DNA of 64,000 nt from Ostrinia nubilalis (taxonomy: Eukaryota > Arthropoda > Insecta > Lepidoptera > Crambidae), in NCBI RefSeq assembly GCF_963855985.1, contig NC_087100.1, positions 345,001 to 409,000 on the forward strand, written 5' to 3'. Both the position numbers and the translations under genes were made by a program. Every line of letters begins with the position of its first letter. The first letter of the stretch is position 1. Shown piece after piece: positions 48,386-61,781 of the stretch. The notes under the pieces were generated by a model. The model saw nothing but the letters and a program-made list of their open reading frames with translations. It was not told where the DNA came from and made no database searches.

Positions 48386-48421
48386 TACTTTTTTACTTTT
48401 TTTACTTTTTTACTTTTTTAC
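48386..48421. repeat. (ACTTTTTT)n repeat
   Basis: About four tandem units. Confidence 0.85.
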
Positions 48422-51026
48422 ATCTACCCAATAATTTTGTATACCTATCCAAATAGCGGTTATTTCATGGCATTTTGATTTGATTTGATAGTCATCGAAT
48501 TTTGATGTTTCAACCGATTGGATTCTAGAGGGGGTCGATGTTATCTGCTCGTCCAAGTAAATATGTGCGATTGTATCAATCACTGTCACGGGAGTAGGCG
48601 ATAAGTGGCGTATTTGCTTACGATAATGCAATCAATAACCGGATTATTTCCTTTTGCTCCGCGTTGTAGCGTGTTTGCTAACACGTGTAGATACAGTCAA
48701 TAAATATCCGTTCTGTTGTGGAAACGGTAATAGTAATAATGTTTGTGAGTACAGCCATAGTGGTGAGGATTACGGAGCGTTCTTCCGTTGAAATGTAGCA
48801 GCAAAGGGGATCGTTGCTTTTGTTGACAGCAGTTAGCAAGGCACAGGCAAGACTTACATTGGAGAAAGACTTCATTTGATTTTGATCATCTCTTATTTAC
48901 TTGCGAGTATTTCCCTAAATAAGAACATATTTAGGTACCTACTACACACTATGTTCATTGCTTCAGAATCACTTTAAGGTGGGAAAATAGAACACCAGAA
49001 AGGAAGAAAAGTAAGCGCATTGCAATAAATATTAGGAACAGATTGACGTTACAAAACTTTTGTTGAAGTGTTTCATGCTCATTTATTAGGTAAGTAGTCA
49101 GTAGATGAAAGCACACACTTTTGATTCAAAAACAGCGAAGTAAGAAAAAGCAACATCTACTTCGATATTTTAGGACGACCTAAAATGAGTAAACACCAAA
49201 GTAAGATAATTTCGAAAGTTTCGTCACCACTGACAGAGACAAATTGAGTCACGTTTAGATTATTTCGCACAAGTAGCTACGTGATCGGTCAATTTCACAG
49301 CGGGGATCGCCAACAAAAAGTTTACCAATTACAACCGAAATAGGAATATTCCAAAACTCCGAATTTAAATCTAAAAACATAATTTTATGACAATGCCATT
49401 TGAGTGAATTGCTTTTTACTGAAAAACATGATTTATTTTTCATGTGATCACGTTTAATACTATTTACACGTACATATTACACAATTTTGTTAAATGTAAG
49501 TTTGAAGTAAGTGGTTACTTCAAACTGCTGCGCTGCGCTGATAGTGGTATCAGCGCACTTCTTCTTGTTGTGTCGACAACAAACCTACACCGCTCAAGCC
49601 AAAAGTCCGCCACAAGAATCACCATCAGCGCACTCTTTGTTATATTTTGAAATTGATGTACCAATGTTATGTACAATTACCATGTTCCACTCTCATAATG
49701 TGCCATTATTATCTATTTGTAATGCGACTTCAATCAGCTAATAACCACAAGTGCCCAATCACCAAAACATAAGAAAACCAATTAACCCGGGTCCTAAACG
49801 TCATCTAACTGTTGAATATTGATGCACACTCGTGTGCAGATGCGATCTCGCATCGCCCCACAAAGGAATCAATTACGGCCCGCCGCGGAACAGAAAGAAA
49901 CAATATAGCACCGGCTTTTCTCTCCACTTCTGTGCCTTCGCGGGTGGGGCTTGCGACGGATAGACATGACACATGAAAACATCTTACCTGAGTTGGCATC
50001 ACTGTTAAAAAAAGAAAACAGATATTATTTGCATTAAGAGGGGATTAAAGTAATAAGAAGAGGGTAAATTCATAAAGGCTGAGTTGTACAACCTAACTTT
50101 AACCGTCCACTATAACGATATCCGGTGTTTTTTGTATGGATTTTGACAGATTTTTGACGTTTGTTAAAGTAAGATGGTGCAACCCAGCTTAAGTAGTGGA
50201 GTCTTTTCTCACGTCTTTTAAAATTGTCCATTTACCTACTGAAACTGTATCAAATTGGGGCTCCACCAAAGCAATCTGGAACTAAAGTTTTATGAAGAGA
50301 AGTTTAATGCAAAAAAAGGAGACGATCATTACAGAATCATGATTTTATTAAAAAGGAGGCAGAAAAAAGTTTTAGGAAGTACCTACTTTTTCCGTAGCAA
50401 AGGATCTGTTTTAGGAGTGTATATTGGGAGATCATTCTAGTTATTAATTTAGTCTTCCGATTAGTCTGATTGAAGTTCTTCGCAGGAAATAAGACTAAAA
50501 AGATATTACTGCTTTGGCTTTCTATTTTTATTGCATTTTATCATTTTATTAAAATTTTAAAAAAGTCGTAGGCCCAAATAAAAATCGGCCGGTCTACCCA
50601 AACTTAAGCTATAGTCCCGTCTCGCGGATCGGCCCTCGTCGCTTTGAGCGAGATCAAAGCGCACGCGCGTCTATTAGCCCTGATTACAGGTGGGGTGGCC
50701 AGCTCTGCTAATTACAATCCCGGACTATCATCCATGATTACATACCTGAACGGTTAGGGTAAAAATCGGCACAGTTAGCGCTCGCGTGTAGGAAAAGAAA
50801 CGTAAGAGCAAATTTTTGGATCACTGAATCATCAGAATTTTTGCGGAACCTTGAAACAAATGTTGACTTCTGTTTCTGTTGTGCATGATCTGATAAGATA
50901 AGGTTTTGTAACGTGCTTTTTTGTCCTGGATACTGATGTTGTTCACACTCTTTTTGGCCGATCCTGTGTGTAACGTGTATCATCGTCATCATTTACGTAT
51001 TTAGCCTCCTCCACAGGAGCACACTA

Positions 51027-51092
51027 AAAAACAATAAAAACTCATTTATTTCTGTAAATAGGCTTAAAAAAAGCACTTTTACCAAAGACAAA
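51027..51092 (-). mobile_element. LINE-A 3' tail fragment
   Basis: The reverse strand reads GTAAAAGTGC, then AAGCCTATTTACAGAAATAAATG, the last 60 bases of LINE-A; only its core is quoted here. Confidence 0.65.
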
Positions 51093-51795
51093 TGAAAGAT
51101 TTGGTCTACACTCTGCTGATAGGTAGTCCCTCGATATTTCCGTAGCGTGGTCGCCACACACTCGCTGCCCGCGGCCGCGCAGGCAGCATGCGTTCTAGTG
51201 CCATTGCAACTTTAATTGGCTTTGATAGTGCAGCGTTTGACGAGTTCCTTGATGCACTTACTCGTAGCTTTGTCATCCTTTGTTGCGTATCGAGGGCGCG
51301 TCGACGAAATTGAGACTCAATGCTTGTTTAGAAAAACAACGGTTTAAATTAGCATTAAATTAAATTCACAATCTTTTTGCATTCCGAAATAAGCAGGTAA
51401 TAATAATATTGCGAGTTAGCATTTTGTCGGTGCTGGAAAAACCTCTCACCGTGAATCGAACAGAAGATCGCCCGCGTTCAATAAATTACGTCATTGCGCT
51501 TGAGTGTAAAATAAGATTATTTGTTCCAACTATCACAAAAAATATTATAATATCAACTTAATTTAGTTAAAATGAACCATAAATAGATGGAAAATAAAAT
51601 AAAGCTACTGGTTATTTCTATTTTTATTTAATTGGTATTTAAATCGTAATAAAACCGATTTTTATGGCTCTACATTGCGTCATTTTGTTATCGAATAGCC
51701 AAAGCGTGATTCTCTCAATATCAAAGTGCTGATAATACAGAATGACGCGACGGCAAAATATAATGTAATCAGTTATTTCGCCCATCCAGCATGTG

Positions 51796-51867
51796 GCGTT
51801 GGTGGTGTAATGGTCAGCATAGTTGCCTTCCAAGCAGTTGATCCGGGTTCGATTCCCGGCCAACGCA
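51796..51867 (+). tRNA. tRNA-Gly (TCC), second copy
   Basis: Same as the copy at 23380 apart from one acceptor base pair: GCGTTGG pairs with CCAACGC, where the other has GCGATGG with CCATCGC. Pairing is therefore kept by a double change. Anticodon TCC, A and B boxes intact, T5 run just downstream. Confidence 0.96.
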
Positions 51868-53094
51868 CACTTTTTGATTTTTTTTATTGAATTTAAAAAA
51901 TAATAAACAACATTATGATAATGTATTTTGTTTCATAAATCTTTATTGCTTGCTTCCTTTATATTGGCGAGGAGAAAAAAAAATCAAGGTATCACTCGCT
52001 ATAAAATAAATAATAAAAAAATAATCTTAAATATGAGTACGTGTCACAGAATAGAACACAATTTTATGTGTCAACAGATGTCGCTAGCGGTATAAAATGC
52101 AACGCCTCTCTCTCCCCTCTTTCAATTTCTTCAAGGATTTCTACGCGCGATTGCGATTTGGAAAGCAAACACTTTAAAAGCAATTTAGGGGTTTTATTAC
52201 GTTCTGGATACCTTGGAATAGTGTTTGATTTGCTCGTGATAGGTATTTTAAATTGTCTGGGCAAAACCACAAAAAATCTAAGCGACTGAAGTAGGTTTTT
52301 AATTTAACTGAATTAAATATTTAACTTCACCCTCAATTTATTTTATTACGGGAGTTTCTTTTACGGATAAATTCTTCTATTTTATTTATCCTGTCGATTT
52401 AATTTAGTCGGGAACGATTCGAATTATCTACACATTTTGTAAATAAGACTTATCTTAAAATTCTATTACAACTGTTACTGCGAATATTGAAAATCTCTCG
52501 TAAATTTTTTAATGTTTCTAAATATATAAAAAGAAAATAATCATTTTCCTTATATTTAATTTATGATTGATTTTGACACACTTATCTATACTATGGATGG
52601 CATGTATGGTGTGAGTGGTGTGACATTCACCTCGGCTTCAGGGACCGATCCTGTACTTAACGAGTATAGCCAACATACGCCGCGGACCCAAAACAACTAT
52701 CATCGCCTACAAAACCATTATCTCTCAATACCGAACACGCACGTCAATATTTAGACTACCCCTTGTACTTGCAATCATACACAATTACGATCTAAGAAAC
52801 GTTTATCTGCCTCCTTCTTCATCAGGATATGCGAACTTAAATCCTATTACAAAGGGATAAGGTTGCTAGTGTTTGTGTGGAGTGATAAGACAAGTTGGTG
52901 GCCAAGGGTACACTCGCCCTAATATTGACTGTAGGAACAATTTCCGGGAGGAGCAAACAGGAGCGATTCCGCACAATTTGCTCCTAATTGCAGAACGGGA
53001 CAAGGAATAAGAGGATAAGGAAGCTGACGTGGTCTTCGGATTAGAGATAATAAATAAATAAATATGAGTCGGGTCCATTTTCGTGGGTAGGAAG
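51868..53094. other. intergenic, nothing recognised
   Basis: AT-rich, with only short chance-like frames. Confidence 0.5.
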
Positions 53095-53200
53095 TAGGGG
53101 GAGTCCGGGAGAGTTTACCCGCCTTCCACTAAAATGCTCATAAATATTTATATACTTACAAATCGCAATTTTTTATTAATTGTATCTTAAGCTACATTAT

Positions 53201-53685
53201 ATGTGCGTTCCCTTCGAGAGGCCACTGTGGAAAACGAAGGTTTCGTATACATAAAGATTTAGCAGAACCTCTAAAACAAATGTAGCCAGAATGATAAATT
53301 TGTAGGTGTTGTAAGTTGGACGCTACAACTCGCCGAATGTGGTCCCTCAGATGAACTATGTCAAATGCCAAATTACTGAATCTGACCAAATAAGATGATT
53401 TTGATGAATGGTAATATTTAGGAGGTAAATCGTAGTGCTACATACGAAAATAAGAGCTCTGCATAGTTACTGCAAATAAAGAAAATCCAATCAGACGATG
53501 GGCCCTCAGTTCACCAGTGCACAAAATTTACTTTAATGCTACAAATTGGAACTTGAGACTAAGTTTCTTTGGTAAGGTTTTAATTTTAGCAGAAGTAGCC
53601 ACAATGCTACCCTGAGAGTACAGGGTTTATATATTCTACTAGTACAGAATAAAAGCTCTAGTAAAGTGAGCCCTCGGAACACACG
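53201..53685. repeat. left arm of a long inverted repeat
   Basis: Matches 55030-55514 in reverse over about 485 bases with roughly a dozen differences by eye (about 98%). Confidence 0.92.
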
Positions 53686-54096
53686 CTAAAAACCAATTCC
53701 ATGATAAATATCTCGCCCAACTCATTGTTTGATAAAAATAGTTTACAGCATTTTATGTACAAAATTTGCAGTTTAAAATTGTAATCAAATATTATTGCTA
53801 TATAAAGTATTTAAAGAAATATCTTGCTTCTTAAATTCTCCGTAATGATTTTGTGTATGTTAACCACATTGTCGATTTTTTTAGGAAACTCAAAACGAAA
53901 GTATAAGTAGGTATTCTGTACGATTGCCTAAGAGGTATTTTGAGATAAATCCGAGTCTATTGATTTTATTTTAATTAAATACTACGTAAAAATAATTTTA
54001 TTTAAATTACCTATGCATTGTGTGATACGGAATAGATTTATAGCTGTGATATAACAAAATCGATTAATGCCGCGGTTCATTAATCAGTAGCAGTGA

Positions 54097-54405
54097 ATCG
54101 TTCGTTCGTTTCAGCCAAAAGACGTCCGCTGCTGGTCAAAGGCCTCCCCCAAAGATTTCCACAATGCCCGGTCCTGTGCTGCTCGCATCCAGGTACCTCC
54201 TTTGACCTTCACCAAATCGTCGGTCCTGCCACGCTACGTCTTCCGGCTCCTACGAATCTCCTCATTTCTGATTCGATCACGTAGGGAAATTAAGAGCATA
54301 GCTCGCTCCATGGCCCTTTGGGTGACCTTGAGCCTTCATGAGGCCCATAGTAAACAACCACGTCTCAGATCCGTATACCATCACTGGCAAAACACACTGG
54401 TCAGT
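54097..54405 (-). mobile_element. RTE 3' fragment with an internal deletion
   Basis: Same family as at 37462. A middle segment is lost between CGTCTTCCGGCTCC and TACGAATCTCCTC. It lies in the loop of the long inverted repeat. Confidence 0.85.
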
Positions 54406-55029
54406 CTTAAATAAATAAAATAATATAAAAAGTATTTATTTCAGATAACAGAGATCCATAAATGTTAGTAAAAACTTAGGCTAATGTTAGTATCTTATTT
54501 CTACAACCGACCTCGTCCTGCTGAGCATGTGGCCGATCAGTGGACCATCCCCACTTTCGGATATCTCCTTCAGTACGCTGTGGCACAGTTCTTAAGACAC
54601 TGCGGTATTTCGGACGTGAGAATATCGCGAAGCTTCCCGGCGGACGCTGCCCAGCCGAGTTGAATTCGACGATTGAGTGAAAATCGCACAATCGCACATG
54701 GTAATTTTGTTATCAGTGTACTTTGTTTTATTATGCTCTATCTATAGAAATGTTTAACAGTACAACTTTATCTTGAATTTTTTTAATCGTGGTATTGGTT
54801 GTGTAGGGACACTTTTTCTAGTTATCCATTAATTTTCTGATGTGTGGTTACCCTAATACGAATATTTTGTTCACACATAAATGAGTCAGTTTTATTTCAA
54901 GAAAGGAAATATTTACACACCACACAAATACTTAAGTTTGTACTACGAAATGACTACGTTTTTATAGTATTATGTGTAAATTAATACACCTTCCACCTTG
55001 TCTCTAAATATGATAAGTTTTTTCTGAAA

Positions 55030-55514
55030 CGTGTGGCCCGAGGGCTCACTTTACTAGAGCTTTTATTCTGTACTAGTAGAATATATAAACCCTGTACTCT
55101 CAGGGTAGCATTGTGGCTACTTCTGCTAAAATTAAAACCTTACCAAAGAAACTTAGTCTCAAATTCCAATTTGTAGCATTAAAGTAAATTTTGTGCACTG
55201 GAGAACTGAGGGCCCATCGTCTGATTCGATTTTCTTTATTTGCAGTAACTATCCAAAGGTCTTATTTTCGTATGTAGCCCTACGATTTACCTCCTAAATA
55301 TTACCATTCATCAAAATCATCTTATTTGGTCAGATTCAGTAATTTGGTATTTGACATAGTTCATCTGAGGGACCACATTCGGCGAGTTGTAGCGTCCAAC
55401 TTACAACACCTACAAATTTATAATTCTGGCTACATTTGTTTTAGAGGTTCTGCTAAATCTTTATGTATACGAAACCTTCGTTTTCCACAGTGGCCTCTCG
55501 AAGGGAACGCACAT
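55030..55514. repeat. right arm of a long inverted repeat
   Basis: Reverse of 53201-53685. The 66-codon open frame in each arm (MVRFSNL...) matches no family known to me and may be chance. Confidence 0.92.
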
Positions 55515-55544
55515 TACATTATTTAGCTATATTTTAGCTATATT

Positions 55545-55822
55545 GTCGGCCGTTTGGTGTAGTGGTTCAGAACGGACTACTATGCCGAGAGGTCCCGGGT
55601 TCGATTCCCGGCCGGGCAGAAATTGAAATGATGAATTTTAATTTCTGTGACGGGTTTGGGTGTGACTATGTATAATATTTATGTATTTAAGAAAAAAAAA
55701 AAGTATATAAGTAGTATATCCGTTAAGCTAGCACCCATAACACAAGCATTAAGTTGCTTACTTTGGGGCTAGCTGGCGCTGTGTGAAATTGTCCAAAGAT
55801 TTTTTTTTTTAATTTTTTTTTT
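55545..55822 (+). mobile_element. tRNA-derived SINE
   Basis: The head has GTTTGGTGTAGTGGTTC and GGTTCGATTCC boxes. The body includes GTGACGGGTTTGGGTGTGAC and TCCGTTAAGCTAGCACCCAT. It sits within the TIR element at 53095-56677. A related, head-less copy is at 61782-61950. Confidence 0.85.
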
Positions 55823-56677
55823 CTTCTAAGAAAGTTTAATACATCATTATTAGTTTAGGAGTAATTAACAATTTTAACCAAAATGATATTTGGCTAATAT
55901 CTCCCGCCTGGGTGGGAGACTTGACCCCGCAAGTAGGGAGCCTTTACCCGGGTTTAAAAATAAGCAAAATAATTACTTCAAACTATAATTCTATAAAGAA
56001 ATGTAATCTTCTTGAATGAAAATGTGTAACAATTTAATTCTTTGAGGTTTCAAAAAAATCAGCCACGTTTTTTCTATTAAAACTGGTTGATCTGGATAAA
56101 CTGGTTTCTACTGGGGCAACACCTCTAATAATTTTCCTTTATCGATGTTAATACCTATAGCATTTCTTATTACTGACAGATCTAAATTGATCCTGTTTCT
56201 AGATGTTCCTTTTTATATTTAAAAGGCATTTTGGATGATTATCTGCAATAAAAGTACCAGATTACCCTGGGTAAAGTCTCCTCCCGATGCCAGGGTAATG
56301 TCTCCCACCCCAGGCCAAGCTGTCCATTATTACATTTTTATAAAAAACTATAACACTTATGTAAAAACCGTCTACCGTAAATGGAACTAGGATAATTACT
56401 TTTACGATGTATATAAATGACATGCTGGAATCTATTCATAGTAAACAACTGAAATCAAATATCGAAAATTGAAAAAAGTTACTTTTCGGGCTCGAAAATG
56501 TGTTATCACTTGTCACTCCTAAACCAAACTGCCAATCGCAATGGAAATTCGTGGGCGAGGTGGGACGCACCTATGGAGTCTAAGAAGTGTGACTACGTCG
56601 CAATATTTAGTTCCACAAAAATTCTATGAGCAGTGGCTATTGTCTCCCACCTGCTAAACTCTCCCGGACTCCCCCTA

Positions 56678-59600
56678 ACATTTTGTGCTATAACGTCGGA
56701 TTTTACCAGTTAAAAACGCCTCGCGTCTGCCATCTAACCGTGTGAGATAAAACCGTTAAAATAAGAATTTTAGTCGATTATGTAATATGTATAATCTTTC
56801 AGCTATCTGGCAATCAGTTATTTCTCACTAGGAATGTAACAAGTTTCGCTTACTGTAGTAGTAGTAGTAGTAGTAGCTTACTGTAGTAGTAGTGTAGTAA
56901 TCATTTAAATGGTGTGACTTTCATTTACACAAAATATGAAAAACTTCCTTGATAAAATGTTATCCAAACATTTTCTTTATTCAAAATTCCATAGATTTTT
57001 TCTCTCAAATTTTTCCTAAACAACAACGCACTGAAGCAGCAAAATCAATTTCCGCAAAATGTGCGTGCACCGTGAGTTCCGCGGTAGTTCTTCAAAGGCT
57101 GCGCGCGCGCCCCGAGTGTCCCTAATTGCCTCTAGACACGAGTGGCGGCTGTCCGGTGATTGGGCTCGAGTCGGCTGGCTTGTTTTAAAGCGAGCTGGAG
57201 TGTTGTGAGCTAATTTGGGAAATTCTCGCCGTTTTGGTGGTAATGTTAGAAAGTCATTTGGTTGCATCGTTTCTAATTAGGCTAAGCTTCTGTTACTAAG
57301 TTAAATTTTGAACTAGAGAAAATAATATCTTTTATTTTGGTTTTGGTATGAAGTTGACACGATGCACGATGTTTTGTGAAATAATTTAGAAAATTTGAAA
57401 TTTCTTTGTTCACAATCGTGGGAAAAACTCGAAAGACACGAGAAAGAAACCCTCAGAAATAACGATTTATATGTTAGAAATGTGGCTGCTAAATATCAAC
57501 ATAACAAAGAGACTGAATACGTCACTGTCGTGTGTAGCTTTCTTGTCTAGCCAACTGTCTACAATAGGGCGCCTTGACGGTAAAATATATTTAGAAAGTT
57601 TTTACACTCATTGTGCCTTCTTAACCGAATCATACCTACAAGGCGTTGTAACGATAAACATCAGCCGAAAACGTGTACCCGTAGATATTCAAGGCATTTT
57701 TGTCCCGTAACCTCTCGTCTAAGACGTTGATATCAGATCGTCAGTATTCATTAAGGCGGCGTTATCGCGACGTTTGAGTCTCGCAGGATTGCGACGGCAA
57801 ACATAGATACGCAAATGCACTGAAAGGATGTAGGTCGCGCCCGCTGGCGCCGCCGACGCACGCGGACGTATTCTGCTGGCGTCTTCGGTGATGAGGGACT
57901 GCCTCGAAAAGTAACTGATGGTCAGAGGAGAGTGCTTTGTAGTTTTCCATTATTAGAGCATCTCCACAGCTACTTTATATTTTTGTCAGTCGATAGTGAA
58001 TCTACTTACCTCGAAATTTTCGATGTTCCTATGGGCTCCAATGATCACCTTTCATTTCATGAGCAAATGATTGTGTGTTGAGAACGAGCATTCAGCCACA
58101 CTAGATATTTCATAAAATAATTATGTACTTCTACTTATCCACATAGTTCAGTATTTTATTCGTTATACGCGTTTTCACAATATAAGCTCGGCCTAGTTTG
58201 ATTCCCGATAAATATTATATGCTTTCGATTATTATTATCTCCATCATTAAGGTAGAGATCATTAGCATTTGAGTTACTTTGACTTCACAGAAATCTGTGT
58301 TAGTCTTAGAATCATAGTGGTTGGTTTACCTACCTTCGTTTCAAGATCGTGTCTTGGCCCCGGAATAAGCAGCGAGTCGGAACACTAATCTCCGACCGCA
58401 AATACAGCCGCCGCTGTTTGCAAACAACTTGCTGTCACTGAGAGTAAGTGAAGAATCAAGATCCAGGGACCTACGTCAAGAAGTTTTTCCTCTGATGCTC
58501 TTTGATATGTGATCGAAATGTCTTGGTGAAAATGGTGATAACATGCCTCTGTTCTAGCTGTCGATATATCCATCTGCAGTCAGCATCTACGTCATCTTCT
58601 TGCGTAGTTACACCCCATGCATGGTCGCTTCATGCACCTTGCGTTTGTCAAGTATGATTATATTATCGTTGAGGGTTAATTGGGTAAGCCTATAATACAC
58701 AGTTCTTTTACATTTTATATACTTAGGTGACGACAGACGTCATTGTAGAGCGGACTTTGTGGATAAAGGGATAGAAATTGGCTGTAAAATGAAATTCACA
58801 TTGACTAAAATCCAAATGCGATTTTGAAGATTTAAGGTTCATAAGAACGAAGTCTGAGACTTTCTTTAGTTAGTTTATATTTAAACTATCATTTTGTGTC
58901 GCAAATAGAAACCCACGTGCAGCTCGCTGCTGATACATTTCGATATTCAGTTTCCGCGCGAGCGACTTGCCAAAGACAGTTTTGACGAAGGTGCGACGGC
59001 TTTGAGGCGACTCTTACACGACTTACACACACTATACTTGCAAGCAGTAGGTCAAGTTGTGTACCTATTGAACTCGCGATCGACATCATGAGAAAGACTA
59101 TGGGTTTTAGACGTTAGCGCATACCAACATATTTTTTAATATATTTCTGGAAATAACACAGTTTGCTTGAATTTTCTTAAGTTAACTGTACCTCAGTTAA
59201 TCGAAGTCTATTTCTTATTCTCTATTATTATCAGTAGTTCTTAATTTCCTAGATATCTTTAGATAACTTCACACAACGCCATCTAAAGTAAGATTATGTT
59301 AAGATTTTATCAGCCAGCCTATTTGATTTCAGTAATAGGTGAACAATGAACATAAAAGTTCGCCCTATGGAAAGCTTTTTAGCTTTTGTTAGAACACTGA
59401 ACTAAGGCGCTTTAGATTCAACCTAACATGGGCATGTTTATTGTCTCTCTGACGGTTTTCTGACGCCGACGCAGTTAGCTACAATTTCAATTGTTTTTAG
59501 TACCTCGTGTAGAATTTAAACAATTTTACTGCACCTTTTTGTATTGTGGCCCAGTTCTGCGACTCGGCTGGCGTGTTCTGTGACCGGTGGCCCGGAAACG

Positions 59601-60434
59601 GGTTCGATGTTCGACACGTGAAATGGACTTGTTGTGTCATGTTTGCCTTGTGCTCTCTCGCGAAAAACTACTTTTTAGTAGCTACGCTTGTCATATTTGG
59701 GTATCTACATTGTTCGGGATGTTTTCCTTGACGAAGAAGTAGGTAACATATTTTTAGATGTTTTGATATCGATGACATATTTAAGTATTCAAACAAACCG
59801 TAAATATTGTAACTTTTTTACTGGTTATTTTTGTAAAACATTACATCTTTCAATGTTGATATTATTTTTTTATGTCACCTATATTTTTTAATTAATTAGG
59901 CAATTACTATACTTGCTGTGTTGAGTAGAATAGAAATAAATTTAGAATAGAAAGTATTTATTTATGTATTTATTTATGTTGAAAGTATTTTTAGTAGAAT
60001 TCTTCTTCCTCAAAAAACAGTTATAAATCCACCCAAGTGCATACGCCGTATATGTCAGGTATCCGCGTAATATGAAAACACTTTTGTCGCTCGCTCAGCG
60101 CAGGCCTTTGAGCCGGCACAATTCTTTGATGTCCCAATCCGAGCTAGTGTTCAGGCACTCGCGGCCGCTACCAAGACACGCGATAATTAGCCGTGAACGC
60201 TCCCGCGCTCGCTACTTGCGACGGAATTAGCCCCTCGCGATCGCTTTGAAGGGCGCAGGTGTGTACGCAGGCTGCTTTGGAAGGGGTAGTCGTACCCTAA
60301 ACCTCTAGTTTGCCACCACAGTTGAATTACCTTACATAGATGTAGGTACCACCACTGTAGAGAAAAAAAAGATATGAAACAAAACCTATATTTTTTTACG
60401 GGGAGAAAACACGGCTAAACAAAATGCTATAATC
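56678..60434. other. intergenic, GC-rich patches
   Basis: GC-rich patches at 57050-57260, 57830-57900 and 60090-60270 interrupt AT-rich sequence. No coding exon with splice sites was recognised. Confidence 0.5.
56858..56898. repeat. (GTA)n microsatellite
   Basis: Two short runs of GTA separated by GCTTACT. Confidence 0.9.
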
Positions 60435-60487
60435 AAGAAGTCACGCATAACCCAATAGATCAGCTACTGGGTCATGCGTGACTTCTT
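60435..60487 (-). repeat. short hairpin, 24-base stem
   Basis: AAGAAGTCACGCAT pairs with its reverse at the other end. As minus-strand RNA the two mismatched positions become G-U pairs, with a loop of about five bases. Confidence 0.6.
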
Positions 60488-60597
60488 TCCAGAGGTAACC
60501 ACTACCAAGAATAGGTCTGAAGATATGCCATAACAACTAGCTCGATCGCTTTTTGCGATAAGTCCCACACATAACTTTTCATGCATTCTTCATAATC

Positions 60598-60716
60598 ATA
60601 ATTTCAGCCACAGGAGTCAGGACGTCCACTGCTGAACATAGGCCTTCCCCAATTACTTCTACAGCATACATAGCGCCTGCATTCAGCGCCTTCCTCTCCT
60701 ACCTTTATGCATTCTT
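60598..60716 (-). mobile_element. RTE 3' fragment
   Basis: GACGTCCACTGCTGAACATA, GCATTCAGCGCCTTCC and CTACCTTTA match RTE ends. Confidence 0.75.
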
Positions 60717-61781
60717 AGGTCATCTCTCATCTAGACTAGAGAACACTAAGATCTGAATTCTTTACAAATTGGGGTTCTCTAGCGTAACACTGCGTAATTG
60801 ACTAGTGATGTCAACTACCCATAACTTTATTTAGGTCCCTGATGATCCTGGATGCATCCCTGCCCGCGGCCTTTGTTGCAACACAAACGCGGCCGCCTCG
60901 TCTGTGTTGATTAGATACGCTTTCAGTACCGACGCTTTGACGTACGATCGCATGCGGGGGCTAAGTATGTGGTAATTTCGAGGCGGGTAAAGAAAGGGTT
61001 AAAAAATCAACCGCGAATGTGGAATCTATTAACTTTGTGTACGACAAAGATAGTTCCTAAGTACCTAGCTACAAAACGTAAAAGCTTATTCTAAGTTAAG
61101 TACTGATACTAGGGCACGGTTTTTAAAATGAATTTCCAACTGCGTGCTCATCTTCTACTCAAAGATAAAAATATGAAAATTAATTCAAACTTGACTAAAA
61201 GATTAGCACATTCAAGCTAAAAATCTCAATATAGAAATCTACTTGTCTTCTATTAGAGGCTTTATCTTCGATTGGTGGCACAATTTTAATCTGCTGCACG
61301 GTTAATCACTACGGATAATACTTGTGGTGTGGCGGAGTTTTGGGCTGACACTGTGTAGCTTTGTTGTCGACACTACAAGAAGAAGAATAGCATAAACTTT
61401 CAAATATAAATGTGTGTATCGTAGGTGTACACTGTACAGTATACAGGGAGTTTGTTGAGGGCACACCGGTCAGTCGCCCACTTTGTTTGTAGGTCGCGGT
61501 CAGTGCTGTCACGGGCAGCGAGGTTACGTAGCATTGTCTATTCTGTGACACTGTGGTTGAGCCGGTATTGCTGAAAAGCATGAAATGTTGAAATATACTG
61601 CAGGCAAATAGAGGCAATGGTTCTAAGTTCGGCTGTCTTGACTCTGGTACTAAGAAATTTGTCTGGTCTTACTTGAGTACATAATGTAACTCATTAATAA
61701 ACGTCGCGTTAAGAACCGTGTCTTTCTATTTTGGTCTTACTTTATTTATAAACTAGACAGTTCAGTAGACAAAACATAATG

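Larger units (their letters stand above)
46560..51795. other. upstream intergenic region, no gene supported
   Basis: Open frames at 46897-47199 and 49805-50002 (minus) are GC-richer than the flanks but have no recognisable domain; untranslated first exons of the main gene could lie here. A GC patch is at 50600-50720. Confidence 0.5.
53095..56677. mobile_element. TIR DNA transposon, 3.6 kb, carrying a long inverted repeat
   Basis: Perfect 23-base inverted ends that begin TAGGGGGAGTCCGGGAGAGT. Motifs such as GGGTGGGAGAC and TTTACCC recur near the right end (55893-56340). Inside are two 0.49 kb inverted arms, an RTE fragment and a SINE. No transposase frame was recognised. Confidence 0.82.

Noticed and set aside
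48386..48421. CRISPR-like regular repeat
   Set aside because: A simple 8-base tandem repeat without spacers. No CRISPR array is expected or seen.
49805..50002. Coding exon on the minus strand
   Set aside because: It has a GT donor-like site and GC-rich sequence, but no known domain and no partner exon in phase.
53192..53389. Conserved small protein because the frame is present in both inverted arms
   Set aside because: The arms are about 98% identical as DNA, so the shared frame is not independent evidence of coding.
55545..55620. tRNA-like sequence with good A and B boxes
   Set aside because: The acceptor and anticodon stems do not form a standard tRNA, and the body repeats at 61782. Kept as a SINE.
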